Origin: Flavobacterium psychrophilum
Lineage (GTDB): Bacteria; Bacteroidota; Bacteroidia; Flavobacteriales; Flavobacteriaceae
Assembly (NCBI GenBank): GCA_945905915.1
Contig: CAMDQL010000079.1
Coordinates: forward strand, 1-7,623
DNA: 7,623 bases
Reading direction: 5' to 3'
Part shown: positions 1 through 5,193 of the stretch, piece after piece
How positions within the stretch are numbered: position 1 is the stretch's first letter
How the letters are laid out: each line of letters begins with the position of its first letter
Notes under the pieces: generated by a model
Databases searched by the model: none
The model's input: only the letters and a program-made list of their open reading frames with translations
What the model was told of the DNA's origin: nothing
Position numbers and translations under genes: made by a program

Positions 1-334
1 TTTTAAAGCCTACGAAATTTCAAGAAAACCAAACGCCGATGCTATTGCTGAACTTTCGAGAAGAAATTTCATAGAAATGAGTACTAAAACAGCAGATGAA
101 AAATTTCTGCTGCAAAAGAAAATTGAAAATTGGTTTTCAGAGAAACACCCAGAAAAATGGATGCCATTATACAGCAGAGTTACCTTTAGTTTACAACCCT
201 ATGCAGAAGCTTTAGCTGTTGGGGATTTTCAAAATGAAATAATGCAAAAGATTTTAAGTATGGAAAATATTGAGGAAATTTGGAATTCAGAACAAGTAGA
301 AAATAGAATTCTTGAATTATTGAAACAGCCTTAA
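1..334 (+). CDS. kmo: Kynurenine 3-monooxygenase, C-terminal part (5' end outside the window)
   Basis: The frame is open from position 2 to the TAA at 332-334 and gives about 110 residues; the start lies upstream, so the ATG at 77 is internal. The translation reads FKAYEISRKPNADAIAEL, then RNFIEMSTKTADEKFLLQKK, then PEKWMPLYSRVTFS and PYAEALAVGDFQ. I recognise this as the C-terminal region of the FAD-dependent kynurenine 3-monooxygenase family (KPNADAIA, NF.EM, P.YS.VTF). The full enzyme is about 450 residues and uses NADPH and O2 to hydroxylate L-kynurenine to 3-hydroxykynurenine in the cytoplasm, in tryptophan breakdown or the kynurenine route to NAD. The FAD-binding Rossmann motif would be N-terminal and is not visible. 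The stop codon interlocks with that of the opposing cupin gene, so no intergenic terminator fits between them. Confidence 0.9.
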   Translation, partial: FKAYEISRKPNADAIAELSRRNFIEMSTKTADEKFLLQKKIENWFSEKHPEKWMPLYSRVTFSLQPYAEALAVGDFQNEIMQKILSMENIEEIWNSEQVENRILELLKQP

Positions 335-693
335 TATTCTCTATTTACCATTTCCATACTAAAAGCTGGTGTGCAAATTGCTATATATTCACAAGGTTCA
401 TCAAATGGATTTGAATATTGAACGCGTGTGTTTTTTTCTATTTTAATCGATTGCCAAGCTTCTAAAATAATCACTTCATCTTCTATGATGAATTGTTTTT
501 TCCCTTTTATAATATAGGTATATTCATCAAACTCTGGTGTTTGAAATGGTTCGCTCCAACCGGGAGGCGCAATCATGTGAGCTATCGAAATTTCAGAATT
601 TTTTGTAGTGGCTAGTCCATGATGTTCTTCAATTAGTTTTCCATCGGTTGTTGGAACTATAAACGGACTTTTTTGTATAAAATATTTTTTCAT
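331..693 (-). CDS. Small single-domain cupin protein, metal ligands apparently lost
   Basis: This 120-residue protein has no signal peptide and should be cytoplasmic. Residues about 35-110 look like one cupin barrel: PPGW (43-46), then EFDEYTYIIKGKKQFII (54-70, the strand pair and glycine turn of cupin motif 1), then a second half ending in EYIAICTPAFSMEMVNREY. The ending resembles the PAFSP.TVNR tail of EutQ-like and related small cupins. The usual HxH of motif 1 is absent (SEPFQ in that region), and motif 2 has no clear histidine, so a canonical metal site is unlikely; an acidic pair (D56, E57) remains. Function is unknown; binding of a small ligand is one possibility. The ATG at 691-693 was chosen because the frame upstream of it closes at once with TAA at 694-696. 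It converges on kmo, and the two stop codons overlap. Family call is fairly sure, role is not. Confidence 0.85.
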   Translation of the reverse strand: MKKYFIQKSPFIVPTTDGKLIEEHHGLATTKNSEISIAHMIAPPGWSEPFQTPEFDEYTYIIKGKKQFIIEDEVIILEAWQSIKIEKNTRVQYSNPFDEPCEYIAICTPAFSMEMVNREY

Positions 694-717
694 TTATTTT
701 TTCATTTGTTTCCTTCT

Positions 718-725
718 CAAATATA
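718..725 (-). promoter_or_regulatory. Promoter -7 element of the cupin gene (TATATTTG)
   Basis: On the - strand this reads TATATTTG, an exact match to the Bacteroidota/Flavobacterium -7 consensus TAnnTTTG. Transcription would start near 711, giving a leader of about 18 bases before the cupin ATG at 693. A possible -33 TTTG lies 26 bases upstream, slightly beyond the usual 17-23 base spacing, so the -33 part is weak. An AAGGA just upstream of 705 is spaced for the small decoy ATG at 705 rather than the real start. Confidence 0.5.
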
Positions 726-980
726 GAGTAAAATTTGTTTTCTATAAAAAACAAATTAAAACTAGAGGGTTGAATTTACCAATAAAATTCATTTTTTCTT
801 AATAATATTGATATAATAAAATAAAAATAGTTACGTTTTCTTATATATCTAGGTTAAAGTTACGAGATTGAAAAAATAGTTGAACAGCAATTATTTTCCT
901 GCCTAGTAAACTTAATGTTATTATTTCTTAACATTAGATTTAAAATCGTAAAAAAAGTTTTTTTTTTCAAAGTAAAAAAT

Positions 981-988
981 TAAATTTG
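981..988 (+). promoter_or_regulatory. Likely promoter -7 element of the exbB-tonB operon (TAAATTTG)
   Basis: TAAATTTG matches the Flavobacterium -7 consensus TAnnTTTG exactly. Transcription would begin near 995, leaving a leader of about 65 bases before the exbB ATG at 1061. There is no TTG at the -33 distance, only a run of T (958-967), so the match is one-sided. The last four bases form the left arm of the TTTGAC/GTCAAA dyad, which would place a bound regulator over the start site. The alternative at 808-839 has better -33 spacing but an imperfect -7 element. Confidence 0.45.
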
Positions 989-1060
989 ACCCCTGTTAAG
1001 TCAAAGAACTGTACTTTAACAATATTATCGACATTTTAAAACTAATAAAATTTAAAAAAA

Positions 1061-1894
1061 ATGACAAAAGTATCTAACGAATCTGTTGAAAACGGAGCAA
1101 GCTCTAAAGGTTCAAATGTATTTGCAGCTTTAACAATTGTAATTTGTATTATAATTGGAATATTAATTTGGAAATTTGTAATGGGTCATCCATCAAATTT
1201 TGAAAACAATGATCCAGAAGGTCATCCGCTACCTGGAAACTATTTAGGAATGGTTTATAAAGGAGGATTTATTGTACCATTATTAATGGGGTTACTTTTA
1301 ATGGCTTTAGTTTTCTCTATTGAGAGATTCTTAGTAATTGGAAAAGCTGCTGGTAAAGCTAATGTTGAAAAATTTGTTAAAACAGTACAAACTTTAGTTG
1401 CTCAAGGAAAAGTTGACGAAGCTATTGCTGAATGTGATGCACAAGAAGGATCAGTAGCAAATGTGGTAAGAGCTGGTTTAACTAAATATCAAGAAGTTAA
1501 AAAAGAAGGTTTTGATAGCGAAAAAGCTACAGAAACTATTCAAAAAGAAATAGAAGAAGCTACTTCATTAGAAATGCCAATGCTAGAGAAAAACATGACA
1601 ATTATCGCAACATTAGTATCTATTGGTACTTTGATGGGATTATTAGGAACTGTATCTGGTATGATTAAAGCATTCTCTGGATTAGCAGCAGCAGGAGCAC
1701 CTGACCAAGCAGCATTAGCAACAGGTATTTCTGAAGCGTTAATTAATACTGCAACAGGTATTGGAACGTCTACATTAGCAATTATTTCTTACAATTTATT
1801 TACATCTAAAATTGATAAATTAACGTATTCTATTGATGAGGCTGGTTTTGCAATCACTCAAGCATATAGAAGAATGAAAGGGAAAGCTGCATAA
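1061..1894 (+). CDS. exbB: ExbB/TolQ/MotA-family proton channel subunit of the TonB complex
   Basis: This 277-residue inner-membrane protein forms the pentameric channel that, with ExbD, uses the proton gradient to drive TonB. Four hydrophobic segments are visible: about 20-41, 68-87, 179-205 and 222-247. The family core is clear: SIERF after the second helix (E88, R89), a cytoplasmic helical stretch (95-178), GLLGTVSGMIKAF (193-205) with the conserved pore threonine T197, and EALINTATGIGTSTLAIISYN (around 225-245) with T230. E. coli ExbB has three helices, so the first segment is an N-terminal addition. The ATG at 1061 follows an A-rich stretch (TTTAAAAAAA), typical of translation starts in this phylum. 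It is the first gene of the operon, 77 bases before exbD1. TolQ is the alternative name, but the tonB gene in the same operon favours ExbB. Confidence 0.95.
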   Translation: MTKVSNESVENGASSKGSNVFAALTIVICIIIGILIWKFVMGHPSNFENNDPEGHPLPGNYLGMVYKGGFIVPLLMGLLLMALVFSIERFLVIGKAAGKANVEKFVKTVQTLVAQGKVDEAIAECDAQEGSVANVVRAGLTKYQEVKKEGFDSEKATETIQKEIEEATSLEMPMLEKNMTIIATLVSIGTLMGLLGTVSGMIKAFSGLAAAGAPDQAALATGISEALINTATGIGTSTLAIISYNLFTSKIDKLTYSIDEAGFAITQAYRRMKGKAA

Positions 1895-1927
1895 TTCAGC
1901 AATTTTTAGCGTTAATTATTAATAAAT

Positions 1928-1953
1928 TTCAATAATTCAATTCGAATATTGAA
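1928..1953 (+). repeat. Intercistronic hairpin between exbB and exbD1
   Basis: Perfect 7-base arms TTCAATA (1928-1934) and TATTGAA (1947-1953) enclose 12 bases; a U-G pair and two A-U pairs could extend the stem outward to 1925-1956, and TTC/GAA inside the loop could pair further. It lies in the only large gap of the operon, ending 18 bases before the exbD1 ATG. There is no GC-rich stem, so it is not a convincing terminator. It could act as an mRNA processing or stability element or affect exbD1 translation; this is inference. Confidence 0.4.
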
Positions 1954-1971
1954 GTTAAAATTTTAAAAAAA

Positions 1972-2586
1972 ATGGCAAAAGTAAAAATGTCAAAAAAGAG
2001 TACAAAAATAGACATGACAGCAATGTGTGATGTTGCCTTTTTGTTGCTTTCTTTCTTTGTAATGACGTCTACTGCCAAATTGCCAGAACCACTTCCGGTG
2101 GATACACCGGCCTCTACACGTGAAACAAAATTACCAGAAACTGATTTGGTAACAATCACAGTAGGTGATGGAAAAGTGTTTTTTGGAATGGTAGGACAAG
2201 ATGTCCGTGCAGATGCTTTAGGTAGAATCGCAGAAAAATACAAGCTGACTTTCACTGAAGAAGAAACTAAACGTTTTTCTTTGATTGATGGTTTTGGTGT
2301 ACCTGCAGGAAGTTTAAAAGGATTGATTGCTCTTAAAAGTGATGATCGTAATAAAGAAGGTGTTCAGTTAGGAGTTCCTTATGACTCAATTGATAATCAG
2401 TTAAGAGAGTGGATTTTGGCAGCACGTTATGCTACTAAAGACTTGCATCAAACAGAATTAAAAGTTGCGATAAAAGGAGATGCTAAAGAAGAATATCCTA
2501 CAATTAAAAAAGTAATTGATATTCTTCAAGATCAAAAAGTGAACAAGTTTTTCTTAGTAACAGGTCTTAGAACCGAAGATTTTTAA
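1972..2586 (+). CDS. exbD: ExbD/TolR-family protein, first copy (ExbD1)
   Basis: This 204-residue protein has a short cytoplasmic N-terminus rich in lysine (1-13), one membrane helix (about 15-35, MTAMCDVAFLLLSFFVMTS) and a periplasmic domain. D20 in the helix matches the single proton-carrying aspartate of ExbD (D25 in E. coli). The periplasmic domain is longer than in E. coli ExbD (about 141 residues in total); the extra length sits around residues 65-130, between the TITVGDGKVFFG strand and the ELKVAIKGD segment. The C-terminal part (160-204) has the usual ExbD fold signature with VIDILQDQKVNKFFLVTG. It should dimerise, alone or with ExbD2, inside the ExbB pentamer. The ATG sits after TTTAAAAAAA, nearly the same start region as exbB. 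It is followed after 17 bases by the second exbD. Confidence 0.93.
   Translation: MAKVKMSKKSTKIDMTAMCDVAFLLLSFFVMTSTAKLPEPLPVDTPASTRETKLPETDLVTITVGDGKVFFGMVGQDVRADALGRIAEKYKLTFTEEETKRFSLIDGFGVPAGSLKGLIALKSDDRNKEGVQLGVPYDSIDNQLREWILAARYATKDLHQTELKVAIKGDAKEEYPTIKKVIDILQDQKVNKFFLVTGLRTEDF
2095..2110 (+). repeat. Short GC-rich hairpin inside exbD1
   Basis: CCGGTG (2095-2100) and CACCGG (2105-2110) form a perfect 6-base inverted repeat with a GATA loop. It is unusually GC-rich for this DNA and lies in codons 42-46, just after those of the membrane helix. It may be chance within a proline/threonine segment (PVDTP), or an RNA fold that slows the ribosome while the helix inserts. Confidence 0.3.
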
Positions 2587-2603
2587 TTTAAAAACACTAT
2601 ATA

Positions 2604-3161
2604 ATGGCAGAATTAAATACGGGCGGAGGCGATAGTAAGGGTAAAAAAGTAAGAAGTAAAAAACAAGATGCAGGTGTAGATTTAACCGCAATGGTGGATT
2701 TGGCATTCCTTTTGATTACCTTCTTTATGCTTACCACTTCGTTGTCTAAGCCACAGTCAATGAACTTGGCGATGCCTGATAAAACACCTGAAGATCAGCC
2801 TCCAGTTGAACTTACTATTTCAGAAGATAGAACATTAACTATTCTATTGGGCGAAAAAAATAAGATGGTTTGGTATTATGGTTTAGCAAAAGAGCCAATT
2901 GAAGGTCCAACGGTTGTTGGATATGGTAAAAATGGGATCCGTAAAGAACTATTATCGAAGATTAAATCAGTAATCGCAAAGTATGGTGATCCTAAAAAAG
3001 GACTAATTGTATTAGTAAAAGCAAGTAAAAAATCAACCTATAGAAACTTAGTGGATATACTTGATGAAATTGCAATTACTAAAGTGCCTACTTATGCAAT
3101 TGTAGATATAACTCCAGAGGATAAAGCAATGTTAGAAAAAGAAGATTTGTTAACTAAATAA
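2604..3161 (+). CDS. exbD: ExbD/TolR-family protein, second copy (ExbD2)
   Basis: This 185-residue protein has a basic, glycine-rich cytoplasmic N-terminus (1-25), one membrane helix (about 27-47, DLTAMVDLAFLLITFFMLTT) and a periplasmic domain. D32 is the conserved proton-carrying aspartate, so this copy also looks active. It is clearly divergent from ExbD1: the periplasmic part begins with MNLAMPDKTPED and VELTISEDRTLTILLGEKN, followed by an insertion (about 88-115, rich in G and Y), then LIVLVKASKKSTYRNLVDIL and a conserved C-terminal strand. Paired, non-identical exbD genes before tonB are common in Bacteroidota. It starts 17 bases after exbD1 and ends 33 bases before tonB, so it is co-transcribed. 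Whether the two ExbD proteins form a heterodimer cannot be read from the sequence. Confidence 0.93.
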   Translation: MAELNTGGGDSKGKKVRSKKQDAGVDLTAMVDLAFLLITFFMLTTSLSKPQSMNLAMPDKTPEDQPPVELTISEDRTLTILLGEKNKMVWYYGLAKEPIEGPTVVGYGKNGIRKELLSKIKSVIAKYGDPKKGLIVLVKASKKSTYRNLVDILDEIAITKVPTYAIVDITPEDKAMLEKEDLLTK

Positions 3162-3194
3162 ATTTTTGTTTCTACATTTAAAAAATATACAATT

Positions 3195-4007
3195 ATGTCA
3201 AAATTAAACATATTTAAAGAAGAGTGGATTGATATGGTTTTTGAGGGACGCAACAAGGCTTATGGTGCTTATGAATTGCGTGCTCATGACTCAAAAACTA
3301 CTACTAGAGCATTAATAATTGGGGCTGTTTTCTTTGCAACAGTTATTGCTGCACCAGTAATAAAAAACATTATCAGTCAACAGTTAGCTTTAGCAAATAA
3401 GGAAAGTAAAGATAAGGTAATTGAAGCCGCATTGTTACCACCTCCTCCTAAAGACGACATACCACCACCGCCACCAGAACCGCCAAAATCGGTAAATGAT
3501 CAGGTGAAATTTCCACCACCAGTAGTGGTTGAAAAGGAGAAGGTAAAAGACGAAGATCCGCCAACAGTGGAAGAACTTGAAACTGCAGATCCTGGGCAAA
3601 AAGATGTGAAAGGTGATCCTAATGCTGGAGACATAAATATCGACGTGCCTTCTGGTGATGGAGATAAAGGAAATGAAATAATTGATGAAAACAAAGTATA
3701 TGTTGCTGTAGAAGTACAAGCTTCACCTCCTGGTGGAATGGATGCTTTCTACAAAAAATTTGCGAGTTCATTTACCCCACCTGAAGTTGATGAAGGTGTT
3801 TCTCAAATTCGAGTGTTAGTAGGTTTTGTGGTTGAAAAAGACGGAAGTTTTACAGACATTAGAGTAATTCGCGATGGTGGATATCCTGATGCCGGAAAAG
3901 AAGCTATTCGTGTACTGAAAAGAATGCCTAACTGGAAACCAGCAATTCATAATGGACGTTCAGTTCGTTCTCAATTTGCATTGCCTATTGTTGTTAAAGT
4001 TCAGTAA
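3195..4007 (+). CDS. tonB: TonB energy transducer, Bacteroidota type
   Basis: This 270-residue protein links the ExbBD motor to TonB-dependent outer-membrane transporters. The cytoplasmic N-terminus carries WIDMVFEGRNKAYGAYELR (11-29), a signature of Bacteroidota TonB proteins. A single membrane anchor follows at about 38-57. Next is a periplasmic proline-rich stretch (82-123, with PPPPK, PPPPPEPP and FPPPVVV), then an acidic, glycine-rich linker (124-165). The C-terminal TonB domain (about 186-270) contains GFVVEKDGSFTDIRVIRDG, the AIRVLKRMPNWKPA helix and the final FALPIVVKV strand. The lengths fit a protein that spans the periplasm. The ATG at 3195 places the N-terminal signature correctly. 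A hairpin 28 bases after the stop may end some transcripts here, setting tonB apart from the three downstream genes. Confidence 0.95.
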   Translation: MSKLNIFKEEWIDMVFEGRNKAYGAYELRAHDSKTTTRALIIGAVFFATVIAAPVIKNIISQQLALANKESKDKVIEAALLPPPPKDDIPPPPPEPPKSVNDQVKFPPPVVVEKEKVKDEDPPTVEELETADPGQKDVKGDPNAGDINIDVPSGDGDKGNEIIDENKVYVAVEVQASPPGGMDAFYKKFASSFTPPEVDEGVSQIRVLVGFVVEKDGSFTDIRVIRDGGYPDAGKEAIRVLKRMPNWKPAIHNGRSVRSQFALPIVVKVQ

Positions 4008-4014
4008 TTTTAAC

Positions 4015-4239
4015 ATGAACATATTTAAAAATTATAAACAGAAATCCCTGTCTCAGAGATTTCTGTTTGTTTTAGGACTAGTTTTTCTTTTATTGTATGT
4101 CTTTTTAGCCATTACATTATTTATATGGAAAACAATGCCTGTAGAAATTCCTTATTCGAGAAGAGTAATTTTAGGAGTCATTCTAATTGTTTATGCACTT
4201 ATTCGTTTTTATCGAATGAATAATAATGCATCAGAATAA
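4015..4239 (+). CDS. Small two-helix membrane protein of unknown function
   Basis: The chosen start at 4015 gives a 74-residue protein beginning MNIFKNYKQKSLSQRF; an ATG at 3952 would extend it 21 residues, but that region is inside tonB and reads as out-of-frame tonB sequence. Two hydrophobic helices are visible, at about 15-37 and 49-65, joined by a short loop MPVEIPYSRR, with basic residues at the N-terminus and after helix 2 (RFYR). This suggests an inner-membrane hairpin with both ends in the cytoplasm. I recall similar unnamed small proteins between tonB and the pstS-like gene in other flavobacteria, but cannot confirm it here. It starts 7 bases after the tonB stop and ends 11 bases before the next gene. 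Codons 8-18 form a strong RNA hairpin. The position suggests a link with the TonB complex; function is not known. Confidence 0.75.
   Translation: MNIFKNYKQKSLSQRFLFVLGLVFLLLYVFLAITLFIWKTMPVEIPYSRRVILGVILIVYALIRFYRMNNNASE
4034..4070 (+). terminator. Terminator-like hairpin after tonB, inside the next coding region
   Basis: Perfect 11-base arms AAACAGAAATC (4036-4046) and GATTTCTGTTT (4058-4068) are followed inward by a C/A mismatch, a CTG/CAG pairing (4048-4050 with 4054-4056) and a TCT loop. One U-G and one A-U pair extend the stem outward to 4034-4070. The 3' arm ends in TTT and is followed by GTTTT, giving a partial T tract. It starts 28 bases after the tonB stop but lies within codons 8-18 of the 74-residue gene. 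It could be a partial terminator or an RNase-protecting end for an exbB-tonB transcript, lowering expression of the three downstream genes. Confidence 0.5.
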
Positions 4240-4250
4240 AAATAAGACCT

Positions 4251-5168
4251 ATGAAAATTAAATTTTTTGGTGTTCTATTAGTAGTCGTAGCTTTTATTTC
4301 GTGCGAAAAGGGAGCTAAACTTACTAAAGATTCAAAAGAAACAGTCGTTACCGGAACAACTTCAATATTGGTAGATGAAACAATTTTTCCAATAGTTGAA
4401 GATGTGGTTGCTGTTTTTGAAAATGAGTATAAAAATGCTAAAATTAATTTAATCAGTAAATCTGAAGGCGAAATTCTGCAATTAGTAAAAGAAGATCATT
4501 CTAAAATAGCTGTTCTAGCAAGAAATTTAAATAGTGAAGAGTTACAGTATTTTTCCAATAAAAAAATTATTCCTAAAATAACTGAATTTGCAGAAGATGC
4601 AGTTGTTTTTATTGCACATAAGGATAATGCAATGGAAACGATATCAATCGACGCATTTGTTTCAAAATTAAAAGGAACTTCCAATCAATGGAAACAAAAA
4701 GTTGTTTTTGAAAACCCACAATCAAGTACCATTTCATTTTTAAAAGCTACTTTGGAAGTTGGACAAATAGATACAAAACAAGTCTTTTCAATGAAAGACT
4801 CACAAGAATTAATTCAGTTTATTGCTGAAAACAAAGATGGTGTTGGCGTTGTAGGAGTAAATTGGTTGTTGCAACCACCAGTTGATTTAGAAAAATCTGT
4901 TCAAAACGTTAAAATTTTAGGCGTATCAATACCAGCAATTAAAGAAGGAAAATCATTCGTAAAGCCTAATCAATCTAATATTGCTGATCATTCCTATCCA
5001 TGGACCAGAAAATTATATTTGTTAAATTTTCAAGGCGGAAAAGGTTTAGGCATGGGGTTTGCATCATACATTGCAGGAGAAAATGGTCAACGTATCATTC
5101 TGAAATCAGGACTATCTCCAATTAAATTTCCTTCAAGAGAAATTAATGTTAGAGGAAGTATAAAATAA
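4251..5168 (+). CDS. PstS-like periplasmic-binding-protein-fold lipoprotein
   Basis: This 305-residue protein begins with a lipoprotein signal: MKIK, a hydrophobic core (5-16) and the lipobox AFISC, with lipidated C18. After a short polar linker comes a PstS-like substrate-binding domain: GTTSILVDETIFPIVEDVV (about 35-53), EGEILQLVKEDHSKIAVLAR (72-91), FAEDAVVFIAHKDN (113-126), NPQSSTISFLKATL (155-168), GVGVVGVNWL (197-206) and a C-terminal YPWTRKLYLLNF (259-270) with an AGENGQRIILKSGLSP segment that is very characteristic of the PstS family. Typical phosphate-contact signatures (GSST near the N-terminus, SGT in the middle) are altered to TSILVDET and SSTISF, and no pstC, pstA or pstB is in the window. 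A role in phosphate uptake is therefore doubtful; it may bind another ligand or serve as a structural partner of the TonB system. It starts 11 bases after the small membrane protein and ends 25 bases before the TPR gene. Confidence 0.85.
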   Translation: MKIKFFGVLLVVVAFISCEKGAKLTKDSKETVVTGTTSILVDETIFPIVEDVVAVFENEYKNAKINLISKSEGEILQLVKEDHSKIAVLARNLNSEELQYFSNKKIIPKITEFAEDAVVFIAHKDNAMETISIDAFVSKLKGTSNQWKQKVVFENPQSSTISFLKATLEVGQIDTKQVFSMKDSQELIQFIAENKDGVGVVGVNWLLQPPVDLEKSVQNVKILGVSIPAIKEGKSFVKPNQSNIADHSYPWTRKLYLLNFQGGKGLGMGFASYIAGENGQRIILKSGLSPIKFPSREINVRGSIK

Positions 5169-5193
5169 ATTAATTAAAGTAATATTAAATAAA

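Larger units (their letters stand above)
694..1060. other. Intergenic regulatory region between the cupin gene and exbB
   Basis: These 367 bases are very AT-rich and contain no credible gene. On the - strand side they hold the cupin promoter. Toward exbB they hold an 8-base inverted repeat TAATGTTA/TAACATTA (913-920 and 929-936, 8-base spacer), an A/T tract (951-968), an exact -7 element (981-988) and a 6-base inverted repeat TTTGAC/GTCAAA (985-990 and 1000-1005) overlapping the predicted start of transcription. A second candidate promoter is TTG at 808-810, a 21-base spacer, then TACGTTTT at 832-839, which misses the consensus only in its last base. No riboswitch or small RNA was recognised. 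Either dyad could be an operator, but no known binding motif (for example a Fur box) could be assigned. Confidence 0.6.

Noticed and set aside
77..334. An 85-residue independent small gene starting at 77
   Set aside because: The frame stays open to the window start and the upstream residues continue the kynurenine 3-monooxygenase family sequence, so the ATG is internal.
951..970. A/T tract before exbB as a terminator of an upstream gene
   Set aside because: A run of A, a G and a run of T could fold weakly, but there is no GC in the stem and no + strand gene ends just upstream.
1929..2255. Open frame on the - strand over the start of exbD1
   Set aside because: It lies opposite the clear exbD1 coding region, has no recognisable domain, and reflects codon composition of the real gene.
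3435..3719. Open frames on the - strand opposite tonB (3435-3719 and 3500-3694)
   Set aside because: They are antisense shadows of the proline-rich and linker codons of tonB; the translations are low-complexity (runs of W, R, F, Y or S, P, T) and match no family.
3952..4014. Longer N-terminus for the 74-residue membrane protein, starting at 3952
   Set aside because: The extra 21 residues are out-of-frame tonB sequence, and the ATG at 4015 gives a natural start 7 bases after the tonB stop.
4496..4684. 62-residue open frame on the - strand in the PstS-like gene
   Set aside because: It is fully inside a well-supported + strand gene and shows no domain, promoter or start context of its own.
4251..5168. 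Annotation as a true phosphate-binding PstS of an ABC transporter
   Set aside because: No transporter genes are adjacent and the phosphate-contact loops look altered, so only a fold-level name is supported.
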